Shown here: one piece after another, positions 16,262 through 24,463 of the stretch | Numbering within the stretch: the stretch's first letter is position 1 | Layout: each line of letters starts with the position of its first letter | Assembly: GCA_003218135.1 (NCBI GenBank) | Contig: QHNQ01000027.1 | Coordinates: 1 to 37,195, forward strand | Direction: 5' to 3' | DNA length: 37,195 nt | Origin: Verrucomicrobiota bacterium | GTDB taxonomy: Bacteria; Verrucomicrobiota; Verrucomicrobiia; Chthoniobacterales; UBA10450 | Translations under genes and position numbers: made by a program | Notes under the pieces: generated by a model | The model's database searches: none | What the model saw: only the letters and a program-made list of their open reading frames with translations | Told to the model about the DNA's origin: nothing

Positions 16262-16414
16262 TTGTCGATTTTCCATTCAGTCTGTCTTGCAGCCATCGCA
16301 TTCCTGCTCGGCATTAGTACCGGGTTCTTCGGCCGGCTCTTCGTGAACCGTTCAGATCGCTGCAAATCGACCGCGCCAGGAACATCGCGCGTTTGTGGCC
16401 TGCAAAAAAAATGA
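16262..16414 (+). CDS. Possible 50-codon single-TM small ORF (unconfirmed)
   Basis: Within the 360-base gap before the TonB receptor, a frame from TTG 16262 to TGA 16412 encodes a hydrophobic run (CLAAIAFLLGISTGFFGRLF) followed by a basic/polar tail. This looks like a one-pass membrane peptide. No Shine-Dalgarno is visible, the start is a poor TTG, and the stop lies in the A-tract of the first putative promoter. It may be a decayed remnant or chance. Confidence 0.2.
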   Translation: MSIFHSVCLAAIAFLLGISTGFFGRLFVNRSDRCKSTAPGTSRVCGLQKK

Positions 16415-16452
16415 AAAAAAAGCTTGTCAGGCCTTTTCTGCTCCAATAAACC
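16412..16452 (+). promoter_or_regulatory. Putative promoter P1 with upstream A-tract
   Basis: An eight-A tract and GC lead into TTGTCA (16424-16429), a 17-base spacer and TAAACC (16447-16452). The first 19 bases (16412-16430) are repeated exactly at 16509-16527. The A-tract sits where an UP element would bind the RNA polymerase alpha subunit. The -10 match is poor, so the call rests mainly on duplication and spacing. Confidence 0.4.
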
Positions 16453-16508
16453 GGGAGCCGCGAGGACAAATAGGCCTAATCCGCCGTTCAAAAAAACTTT
16501 GAAAAAAG

Positions 16509-16549
16509 TGAAAAAAAAGCTTGTCAGCGCGTTAGAAATTTAATAAGCC
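16509..16549 (+). promoter_or_regulatory. Putative promoter P2 for the TonB-dependent receptor
   Basis: The second copy of the 19-base A-tract/TTGTCA unit (16509-16527). TTGTCA (16521-16526) is again followed after 17 bases by TAAGCC (16544-16549); TAATAA at 16541-16546 is a shorter-spaced alternative -10. Transcription from here would give a leader of about 25-30 bases before the receptor ATG at 16583. The spacing and layout match P1 97 bases upstream. Confidence 0.45.
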
Positions 16550-16582
16550 TGCCGAAACCTAACCAAACCAATGGAGAAACTA

Positions 16583-19500
16583 ATGACACAAAACGCACTA
16601 AAAACGTTTAGATTCGTTCGTCTCGCCTTAATGGCGAGCGTCGGATTTCCCTTCATTCTGGCGTCCAACGCATTCGCGCAATTGCCGGCTCCGGCCGCGC
16701 AGACCGCGCCGGGTGGGCCAGCCCCCTCAGCTGAGGTCGAGCGCGTCGTTGTGACCGGTTCGAACATTCCCACGGCGGAAGAGACCGGTCCGAACCCCGT
16801 GGACACGTATCGGCCACAGGACATCGAGAAACTGGGCATCCGCAATGCCACTGACCTGACCACTTTTATACCGCAGGAGGCGGGCGGAACGATTAACCAG
16901 AACATTGCCAACGGCGGTGATGGCACGACGCAAATTAACCTGCGCGGCCTCTTGCCAAAGGAGACGCTGGTTCTGATCGACGGAAAGCGCTTCGCCCCCG
17001 CTGCATTGTTCGGCGGCTACAATATCGATCTGATTCCCTTCTCGATGATCGATCACCTCGACATTCTGAAGGATGGTGCCTCGGCGGTTTACGGAGCGGA
17101 TGCAGTGGCCGGCGTGGTAAACTTCTTCTTAATCCACAAATTCCGTGGTTTGGAAGTTGGCGGCAGCTATGGGAATACCAATTTGGGGGCCTCGAACGAG
17201 ATGGGCGAGTGGGAGGCATGGATCAAAGCAGGCACTGGCGACGATAAAACCGACATCGTAGTCATCGCCGACTTCTACGAGCGTCTCAACGGGGTTTTTA
17301 GCCGGGACCGCGACATTTCTGCGAATGCCTTCTTCATTCCCTTCGGAGGTAACGACGTCCGCAGCGGCAATTTCCCTGGCCGCGTGGGAGGCTTTCGCTT
17401 GGTGCCCAGCATGTTCTTTGGCCCGGGCGGTCTTCCGCTACCAGGCGTGAACACGCCGCTTCCACACTCGGCGCCGAATGCTGCCACTTCTCCGTTTTAT
17501 AAGAACCCGTTTGTCATTAATCCGAATGCGTATCCCGGCGCACCTGGTATAAACAACCCGAGGGTATTCATGCCGCAGTTCGGCACTGACTACAAAGGCG
17601 GCGGGAATTACTTCTTCTTTAACTTTGCCGCTTTCACACCGGCCCTGCCGCCGGCAGACCGGCAGAACTTCTATGGGTCGTTTACGCGCGATTTGTGCGA
17701 CAAATACCTGACGGTGTTTACGGATTTCAAAGTCTCGCGGTCGTTCTTTGATTCCTCTCTGGCAGCTGTGCCGTTTACGCCTGATCCGTTCAAGAAGCCG
17801 GGCTTAACCGTAAATTTCAGCCCTAGTGGGATCAGCGTGCCACTCATCAATCCTTGGAATCCGTTCACCGTGGCAAATGCGACGATTCCAAATTTCTTTC
17901 CAGACGGGTCTGGTCTCCCTGTGACTACCGGTGTTCGGTTCCGAGGCATCAATGACACCGGCCCACGGCACGAAAAGTTCACCTACAATGATTACCTTTT
18001 TGATATCGGCCTTAGAGGTGAGATGGGATGGATTGCCGACTATTTCAAGACTTGGAGTTGGGAGACTGGTTTCCGGTGGGCACGTGATGAAGGCTCGGAC
18101 CTGTCGGTTGGAGAAGTTAGCCAGCCCGGTTTGCGCGCGGCCTTACTGGACACAGACCCGGCAACAGCGTTTGATCCGTTCCTGAATATTACTGGCCATA
18201 ATACGAGAGCGGCCAGGTCCGCAGTGTATGTTAACCTGCATAACACCGCCACATTTGAACTGCCTTTGTACTATGCCACGATTAACGGCGACTTGTTCAA
18301 TCTTCCCGCGGGGCCGGTTGCGTTCGCGGTCGGCGGCGAATATCACGGTGAGCGGTGGGATCGCGAACCTGATTCGCTGAACATAACATTCCAGACGATC
18401 GGGTCCACCGACCGCCAAGGCGCAAAAGTCAACCGCGATGTCTGGTCGATCTACGAAGAAATTCGAGTACCATTCACAAGCCCGACATGGAACTTCCCCG
18501 GCTTCTACAGCTTCGAGGTTGACTTTGCCGAGCGCGAGGAATGGTACAGCCAGAACACTCAAGCAGTTCTGACACCATTTATTCCGCACACGAGCACCAG
18601 GTATAACACGCAGAGGCCGAAGGTATCTGTGCGCTGGCAGCCGATTGATCCCAAATACATTGGCGGAGTGACTTTGCGCGGAAGTTATACCGAAGCCTTT
18701 CACGCGCCAACGGTGCTGGAGCTTAATCCCGCAGGCTCGCAGAGCTTCCCTATCGTTTTTGATCCGTTTACTGTCACCAATCCTGCAGGGTTCAAAACTG
18801 AGCCACAGGTTGAGGAGCGGATTTCAGGAAACCCATTGTTGCATCCCGAAGTCGCCTATGAGTGGACTTACGGGATTGTTTACAGCCCGAAATGGATCAA
18901 GGGACTGACGCTGAGCGCCGATTGGTGGCATATTGACATGCGCGACATCGTATCAAGCCTCGGTGCGCAGTTCCTTATCGAGCAAAACAATCCCGCTTTT
19001 GTGCAGCGCGGTCCGCCGCCCCCTGGCGGTGTATTTGGTCCAGTCCTTCTGGTGATTGATAATAGCCAAAACCTTGCTGGCGCAGTTTTCGAGGGTCTGG
19101 ACTACGAAGCGATCTATATTATGGATTCCACCATATTCGGCCATGGGGATTGGGGAAGGATAACAACGACCGTCAACGGCACGTGGCTGTCCCGAGCTGA
19201 GTTACAACCGGACGCCTTTACCAAACGGTTTGGTATTGCGGGCCAGTTCGTTCCATCGTCATTTTCTCTGACCAGTTCGCTGCCATGGCATCGGGCTAAC
19301 TTCAGCATCTTCTACGACGGGCCGGCTGACACATGGCTGGGCGGTGTCGACGTCGGTGCGGTCGTTCACTGGATCGGGCAGTATGAGGACGACAATCTTA
19401 GTTTGACTGGGTCGTCCAAGTTTCAGGAGCCTAGAAGCGGTCCGAACGGTGGCGGTAATGAAAACCGTGCCCGGAAAGTGTCGGCTTGGACTACTCTCGA

Positions 19501-19816
19501 CTTGATCCTGAACTACACGTTTAGTCTGCCGCCGCCTGCACCGGCGGAAGTGCCCGGGTTTGCCAAGGACGGTGGCAAAAACGTGAGGAGCGGCAAAGAC
19601 GGCAAGGAGAAGAACGTCGTCCCAGTTTCGACCGCTGAGTACGGCTGCAGCAACTGGAGATGGTGGCTTAACAACGCCACAATCACCCTTGGTATGCAGA
19701 ACGTCCTCGATGAGGACCCACCATTTGTGGCCGGCAGCTTTGAGAATGGCTACGATGAGTCTCTAACCACTATTAAAGGGCGATTCTGGTACGTGGGATT
19801 AAAGAAGAGATTCTAA
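16583..19816 (+). CDS. TonB-dependent outer-membrane receptor
   Basis: A 1077-residue outer-membrane gated channel powered by TonB-ExbB-ExbD. A signal peptide covers 1-32 (cleavage after SNAFA). A TonB-box-like ERVVVTGS lies at 53-60, the plug domain at about 60-185 (INLRGLLPKETLVLIDGKR, DILKDGASAVYGADAVAGVVN), and a long beta-barrel ends in aromatic GLKKRF, the outer-membrane insertion signal. I chose ATG 16583 over 16571 because GGAG (16573-16576) stands 6 bases before it. A Gly/Lys-rich insert (about 990-1010) precedes the last strands. The family imports siderophores, vitamin B12 or oligosaccharides/peptides; the ligand cannot be named, and no SusD, FecR or sigma factor lies adjacent. Confidence 0.92.
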   Translation: MTQNALKTFRFVRLALMASVGFPFILASNAFAQLPAPAAQTAPGGPAPSAEVERVVVTGSNIPTAEETGPNPVDTYRPQDIEKLGIRNATDLTTFIPQEAGGTINQNIANGGDGTTQINLRGLLPKETLVLIDGKRFAPAALFGGYNIDLIPFSMIDHLDILKDGASAVYGADAVAGVVNFFLIHKFRGLEVGGSYGNTNLGASNEMGEWEAWIKAGTGDDKTDIVVIADFYERLNGVFSRDRDISANAFFIPFGGNDVRSGNFPGRVGGFRLVPSMFFGPGGLPLPGVNTPLPHSAPNAATSPFYKNPFVINPNAYPGAPGINNPRVFMPQFGTDYKGGGNYFFFNFAAFTPALPPADRQNFYGSFTRDLCDKYLTVFTDFKVSRSFFDSSLAAVPFTPDPFKKPGLTVNFSPSGISVPLINPWNPFTVANATIPNFFPDGSGLPVTTGVRFRGINDTGPRHEKFTYNDYLFDIGLRGEMGWIADYFKTWSWETGFRWARDEGSDLSVGEVSQPGLRAALLDTDPATAFDPFLNITGHNTRAARSAVYVNLHNTATFELPLYYATINGDLFNLPAGPVAFAVGGEYHGERWDREPDSLNITFQTIGSTDRQGAKVNRDVWSIYEEIRVPFTSPTWNFPGFYSFEVDFAEREEWYSQNTQAVLTPFIPHTSTRYNTQRPKVSVRWQPIDPKYIGGVTLRGSYTEAFHAPTVLELNPAGSQSFPIVFDPFTVTNPAGFKTEPQVEERISGNPLLHPEVAYEWTYGIVYSPKWIKGLTLSADWWHIDMRDIVSSLGAQFLIEQNNPAFVQRGPPPPGGVFGPVLLVIDNSQNLAGAVFEGLDYEAIYIMDSTIFGHGDWGRITTTVNGTWLSRAELQPDAFTKRFGIAGQFVPSSFSLTSSLPWHRANFSIFYDGPADTWLGGVDVGAVVHWIGQYEDDNLSLTGSSKFQEPRSGPNGGGNENRARKVSAWTTLDLILNYTFSLPPPAPAEVPGFAKDGGKNVRSGKDGKEKNVVPVSTAEYGCSNWRWWLNNATITLGMQNVLDEDPPFVAGSFENGYDESLTTIKGRFWYVGLKKRF

Positions 19817-19844
19817 AAGCACAGACCGGAATTTGATTCACAGC

Positions 19845-19875
19845 GGCCGGGCTCCTCGATGGGCCCGGCCGTTTT
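19845..19875 (+). terminator. Intrinsic terminator of the TonB receptor gene
   Basis: GGCCGGGC (19845-19852) pairs perfectly with GCCCGGCC (19863-19870) across a 10-base loop, followed by GTTTTG. It lies 28 bases after the receptor stop. The remainder of 19876-20063 holds no gene that I can support. Confidence 0.8.
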
Positions 19876-20063
19876 GCTTCTGTCTTGATTCCATCTCGAA
19901 CGGAGGTGGGACAGCTGCAGGTGTTGGTGCAAACGATGCCACGCCATTACAATTCCTGAAGCTGCCCGCGGGATTTTTGGGAGAACATTACAAAGATGGT
20001 TACCCTCAGGATTGAGCTATGGGCTTGTTGTTGTATGAATTATAACCACGCAGGGCCACACTC

Positions 20064-22277
20064 TTACTCGCCGGTGTCGCGCAGCGGAAGCGTCCTTCGG
20101 TAAAGATCCATATTCGATTCGAGTTTTTTTGCCAAGGCGTAGTCTCCCTGGCTGGTGGCCAACTGTGCACCGCGTTGCGCTGTTTCAGTTGCTTTGTCAA
20201 ATTGACCATCTTCCGCGTAAGCAGCAGCCAGCAGCCGGTAGATCCGCGGGTTTTTCTCTCCGGAGAGTTTTAGCGCGCGTTCGCCAAGAGCAACTGCTTT
20301 CGGCCCATTTCGAATTGCGTTGTCAGGAAATGTGGCGAATACCCACACGAGATTACAGTAGGCGTCTAGATTGTCCGGCCGCAGCGCCAGTGCTTCCTCC
20401 CATTGCTTTACTGCCTCATCGATTCGCCCCTGTTGCGATAATGCGATACCGAAGTCGTTGTGCGCCTCTGGGCTACCGGGACTGATTTGGAGTTCTTGTT
20501 GGAGATAAGCGATTGCTTGATCCAGCCGACCCTGCCGCAACAGGATCATTGCGATATTGTGATGGACATTGGGTCGATGCGGGTCCAGCTCAATGGCTTT
20601 CTGAAAATGGGCGAGAGCATCATCGAATTGTCCCTTTTGCTCGAGAGCAATGCCGAGGTTATTGTGCGCCTCCACGAATTCCGGCTGGATTTGCAATTCT
20701 CTCTGAAACTCAGCAATCGCCTCATCGATATGCCCATTATTCAGAAGTAGTGTGGCGAGGTTATAGTGCACCCGCGGGCGAACCTGGTGGGCCTCGAGAA
20801 TCTTTTGAAAGTGGATGCCTGCCTCTTCATTTTGTCCAGATAATGAAAGCGCAACACCAACCCGGCTATGGGCATCTACGCTGTCAGGCCGGATCTCTAC
20901 TGCCTTGCGTGCATGAAAGATTGCGTCGTCCAGACGGTTTTCCCGGAGGTCAAGATCGCAGAGGCTAATGTACGCAGTATCGTTCTGCGGATTCACCGCG
21001 AGCGCGTGCGTCCAAAGAGAGCGGCCATCGTGCCAGTACTTGGTTTGTTTCCAAGCGGAGCACATCAAAATCACGACCGCGGAAGCCATTGCTGCGCTGA
21101 GAATGATGCGTCGATGGCGCCACGAACATAATGTGTCGGCCAGGAACCAGGTCCCGAGAATATATGGACCAATCTGCGGCAGGTACGTGTAACGGTCCGC
21201 GTGAGACTGCTCGCCGACCTGAATGATCCCGCTCACCGGCACCAGCATCCCCAAAAACCAAAACCAGCCTGTGAAAAAAAAGGGATACTTGCGTCTATAC
21301 ATAACAGCGGCTGCGCTGATGACGGCGAGGAATAGCGCCGCCACTGACACTTGTACTATAGAAAGGGTGTGCCTTGGGTGCGGGTAAAACACGGACAATC
21401 CAGATGGCCATACGAGTTGTCGCAGATAGACGATTGTCGCGAGTAGGGCATTACCGACTCTCTCCATTAGCGACAAATGGCCGATTGGGTCGATAAAGTG
21501 GCGTTGAGCGAGAATAGTCGCCGCACAAGAAGCAAAAGAAAGAAGTAGCAGGGGAATTTTTTCCAACAAGATTGTTCGAATACTTGCGCGGGCTTGGGTT
21601 GTCCCCTGGTGTCGAAGCTTGTTTGGAGCAGCCGGCGGGAATCGCTTTAGGGGCCAATAATCCAACAGTAAGAAAAGGAATGGAACGGTCACCAACATCG
21701 GTTTGGACATTAGACCGAGCGCGAAAACCAGAAGCACAAGGAGGTACCATCCGAGCGCGAGCGTGTGGACGTATCGAACGTAAGCAGCCAGCGTGAGCAT
21801 GAAAAAGACGGCACTCAACACGTCCTTTCGCTCCGAGATCCATGCCACCGACTCCACATGCAACGGATGAATCGCGAAAAGCGCGGCGACAAAAGCGCTT
21901 CGCCACAATGTGCCCGTCATGCCGTGCAGCACGAGAAACAGGAGGATGACAGCAATCGTGTGCAAAAGAACGTTGGTAAAATGGTGCGCGCCTGGCTGTA
22001 GACCGTGCAGTTGGCAATCCAACATGTGCGAAATGGTCGTGAGCGGATGCCAGTTCCCACCTACGGTGTGGGTAAAGGCCCAAGACACGCTCTTTGACGA
22101 AAGGCCGGCAGCGACACTTGCGTTATCGTAAACGTAATTCGGATCATCGTACGTAACGAACTGGTACGCCGTGGTCTGGCCGAAAACTAACCACGTGATC
22201 ACCGCGAGAACGGCGCATATTCCGAAAATCCCCCTCCAGTTGGGAGTCGCTGCGCCCACAGAAATTTGTTTTGCCAT
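20064..22277 (-). CDS. TMTC-like membrane glycosyltransferase with TPR array (subfamily A, copy 1)
   Basis: A 737-residue protein with about 10-12 TM helices in its first 415 residues, then six TPRs and a cap. A GT-C-like acidic motif YDDP (Asp44-Asp45) follows the first TM helix, in the first periplasmic loop where GT-C enzymes carry a catalytic Asp. Other subfamily A marks are NWHPLTTISHMLDCQL, IHPLHVESVAWISERKDVLS and GLMSKPMLVTVPF...LDYWPL. The nearest known family I can name is TMTC, eukaryotic O-mannosyltransferases with a DUF1736 segment and C-terminal TPRs; a bacterial protein O-glycosyltransferase is inferred. The start is ATG 22277. It is divergent from the His-rich TPR gene. Confidence 0.78.
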   Translation of the reverse strand: MAKQISVGAATPNWRGIFGICAVLAVITWLVFGQTTAYQFVTYDDPNYVYDNASVAAGLSSKSVSWAFTHTVGGNWHPLTTISHMLDCQLHGLQPGAHHFTNVLLHTIAVILLFLVLHGMTGTLWRSAFVAALFAIHPLHVESVAWISERKDVLSAVFFMLTLAAYVRYVHTLALGWYLLVLLVFALGLMSKPMLVTVPFLFLLLDYWPLKRFPPAAPNKLRHQGTTQARASIRTILLEKIPLLLLSFASCAATILAQRHFIDPIGHLSLMERVGNALLATIVYLRQLVWPSGLSVFYPHPRHTLSIVQVSVAALFLAVISAAAVMYRRKYPFFFTGWFWFLGMLVPVSGIIQVGEQSHADRYTYLPQIGPYILGTWFLADTLCSWRHRRIILSAAMASAVVILMCSAWKQTKYWHDGRSLWTHALAVNPQNDTAYISLCDLDLRENRLDDAIFHARKAVEIRPDSVDAHSRVGVALSLSGQNEEAGIHFQKILEAHQVRPRVHYNLATLLLNNGHIDEAIAEFQRELQIQPEFVEAHNNLGIALEQKGQFDDALAHFQKAIELDPHRPNVHHNIAMILLRQGRLDQAIAYLQQELQISPGSPEAHNDFGIALSQQGRIDEAVKQWEEALALRPDNLDAYCNLVWVFATFPDNAIRNGPKAVALGERALKLSGEKNPRIYRLLAAAYAEDGQFDKATETAQRGAQLATSQGDYALAKKLESNMDLYRRTLPLRDTGE

Positions 22278-22449
22278 TCCTAGACCAACTGGACCATTTG
22301 TAGCCTACAGCGTTATCTCTATCAAATCGCTTGCAGGTGTTTGCCTCCGCGCATTAGCAAGAAATCACTTTCGTGTATGTTCGCTTTTACTAATGATCTC
22401 AGGATTGATTTTCGACGCAGTTTGAGGAAAACTTGGTTCCGCTAAAGGT

Positions 22450-24387
22450 ATGCAGCACGTTTCTGCATTCTCAACTCCACAAACCGTGCCGGCCGCGCCT
22501 GCTGCGGCAGCCGGGCGCAAAGCTACCTTATGGATTCTTGACAGCTGGCGCGATTTAATTCTCTACGTTTGTACGCCCCTCTTGCTGGTGCCGATCTTTA
22601 TCGCAGCACAGGGACTTTGGGCTGCCGAAGACATTTACCTTTTTGTCGCTGCGTTCGGCGCAATGGGGCATCACTTGCCAGGGATGATTCGCGCCTATGG
22701 CGATCGCGCGTTGTTTCAGCGTTTCCGATGGCGATTCATTTGCGCACCGATTTTCCTCGTGGTGGTTTGCGCAGCTTTTTCTCTGTGGGACTTGAAAGGC
22801 ATCGTGCTGGTCGCGTTTGTCTGGGGCGTCTGGCATGGAATGATGCAAACGTATGGTTTCTGTCGCATCTACGACGCAAAGGTCGGCTCCTTTGCTGAGT
22901 TAACGCGTCGCCTCGATTTCGCTGTGTGCGGGATCTGGTTTGCAACGGCTGTCCTTCTTTCGCCGCAGCGCATGACCGATACGCTGGAAAGCTATTATGC
23001 GGCGGGCGGGCCGTTTATTCCGCCAGCTCTGCTTCGCGCAGGGCAGCAGGGATTACTGGCGCTGGCAATTGCCATGGCAGGCGTATTTCTGGTGAATTTC
23101 GTCTGGATGTGGCTACAAGGGAGGCGACCAAGCCCGGTAAAGCTGGTGCTTCTTGTGACGAGCATTTCCTTCTGGTGGTACTGCAACAACATCGTCGCTA
23201 GCGTTCTCGTCGGCATCGCGTTATTCGAAGTATTCCACGATGTGCAGTACCTCTCGCTCGTCTGGATTTATAATCGCAAACGCGTCGAGAGCGATAACTC
23301 GATCGGTGGATTCATGCGGTTTGTGTTCCGGCGCAGTGGCGCCTTGGTAGGCGTTTATGTCGGTTTGGTGCTTGCCTATGGTGGGCTGAGTTTGTCCAAG
23401 TCGTATGTCGGCATCGAAGCGGTGAAGCGAATTCTCACTGGAGTGGTGACCGCCTCGGCACTGCTTCACTTTTATTATGACGGCTTCATCTGGAAAGTCC
23501 GCGAGAAATCCACGCGGCAATCTCTTGGCATCAGCGGAGGAACTGTTGATGCTTCAACCAACGGTTTTCTGCCGAGCTGGGCGTTGCACGCCGCGAAGTG
23601 GGTAGGGGTTTTTGCCATACCGCTTACGGCCCTTTGGTTCACCGAGGTGCATTCCGTGCAAGGTAAGCTTCAACGCCTTGGAGCAATTGTTGCTGATCTG
23701 CCGTCCAGTGTGCGGGCGCACGTAAATTACGCGACTGCTTTGCAAGAGGCTGGACGAGCCGATGAAGCGGTCAGCCACTTTACCGCAGCGCTACATTTGA
23801 ATCCCGGCTCATCAAAAACCCATGTCAATCTGGCTTCAATATTAATTGAGCAAGGAAAACTGAACGAGGCGCAAACCCATTTTGAACAAGCGCTGCGAAT
23901 TGAGCCTAACAATGCTGAGTATCACTCGGGCTATGCTTATCTTCTGGAGAAACTCGGCCATGACGACGAGGCGGCGGCGGAATGTGAAGCCTCCATTCGA
24001 TTAGCGCCCAAATCTGCGCAAGCGCATTACAGCTATGGCGCATTCTTGGAAAAGCACGGCAAAGTCGACGAAGCAATTGCGCACTACCGAGAGTCTCTGC
24101 GATTGGATCCGCGTCTGCTCGATTCGCATATTGATCTGGGAAGTTTGCTTTTCGACAAGGGCGATCTGGCAGAAGCAAAAAGCCATTTTCAAAGCGCGTC
24201 CAACATCGACCCAAAACTCGCGCAGCCACATAACTTTCTCGGTAAGGTCTTCATGGCCGAAGGCAACATGACTCAGGCGGTCATGGAATTCGAAGAGGCG
24301 TTGCGTCTCCATCCCGACTTTCCGGAGGCTGAGGAAAACCTGCGCATCGCCAAGCAGAGCGAAAACACGATCTCGCCTTCGCCCTAG
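22450..24387 (+). CDS. His-rich polytopic membrane domain fused to TPR array
   Basis: A 645-residue protein. Residues 25-390 contain about 8-9 TM helices and differ from the neighbouring TMTC-like proteins. Histidines stand at or near helix ends in motif-like settings: MGHHLPGMIRAYGD (His74-His75), VWHGMMQTYGFCRIYD (His129), FHDVQYLSLVW (His263, Asp264) and HFYYDGFIWKVRE (His340, Asp344). This layout resembles integral-membrane metal enzymes such as the Brp/Blh carotenoid-cleavage family, but I cannot confirm homology. Residues about 395-640 carry about six TPRs ending DFPEAEENLRIAK. The C-terminal cap shared by the neighbouring paralogs is absent. The start is ATG 22450. Confidence 0.65.
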   Translation: MQHVSAFSTPQTVPAAPAAAAGRKATLWILDSWRDLILYVCTPLLLVPIFIAAQGLWAAEDIYLFVAAFGAMGHHLPGMIRAYGDRALFQRFRWRFICAPIFLVVVCAAFSLWDLKGIVLVAFVWGVWHGMMQTYGFCRIYDAKVGSFAELTRRLDFAVCGIWFATAVLLSPQRMTDTLESYYAAGGPFIPPALLRAGQQGLLALAIAMAGVFLVNFVWMWLQGRRPSPVKLVLLVTSISFWWYCNNIVASVLVGIALFEVFHDVQYLSLVWIYNRKRVESDNSIGGFMRFVFRRSGALVGVYVGLVLAYGGLSLSKSYVGIEAVKRILTGVVTASALLHFYYDGFIWKVREKSTRQSLGISGGTVDASTNGFLPSWALHAAKWVGVFAIPLTALWFTEVHSVQGKLQRLGAIVADLPSSVRAHVNYATALQEAGRADEAVSHFTAALHLNPGSSKTHVNLASILIEQGKLNEAQTHFEQALRIEPNNAEYHSGYAYLLEKLGHDDEAAAECEASIRLAPKSAQAHYSYGAFLEKHGKVDEAIAHYRESLRLDPRLLDSHIDLGSLLFDKGDLAEAKSHFQSASNIDPKLAQPHNFLGKVFMAEGNMTQAVMEFEEALRLHPDFPEAEENLRIAKQSENTISPSP

Positions 24388-24463
24388 GCCTACAGCGGTA
24401 ACGTGGACACCACTAGACCGCGAATTTTTGTTTGCAGCATTCGTGTGCATTAGTGTTCAGTAA

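Noticed and set aside
16216-16491. Minus-strand 91-codon frame before the TonB receptor
   Set aside because: No ribosome site, no recognisable domain, and it runs through the A-tract promoter repeats.
19833-20015. 60-codon plus-strand frame after the TonB receptor
   Set aside because: It spans the intrinsic terminator and has no coding features.
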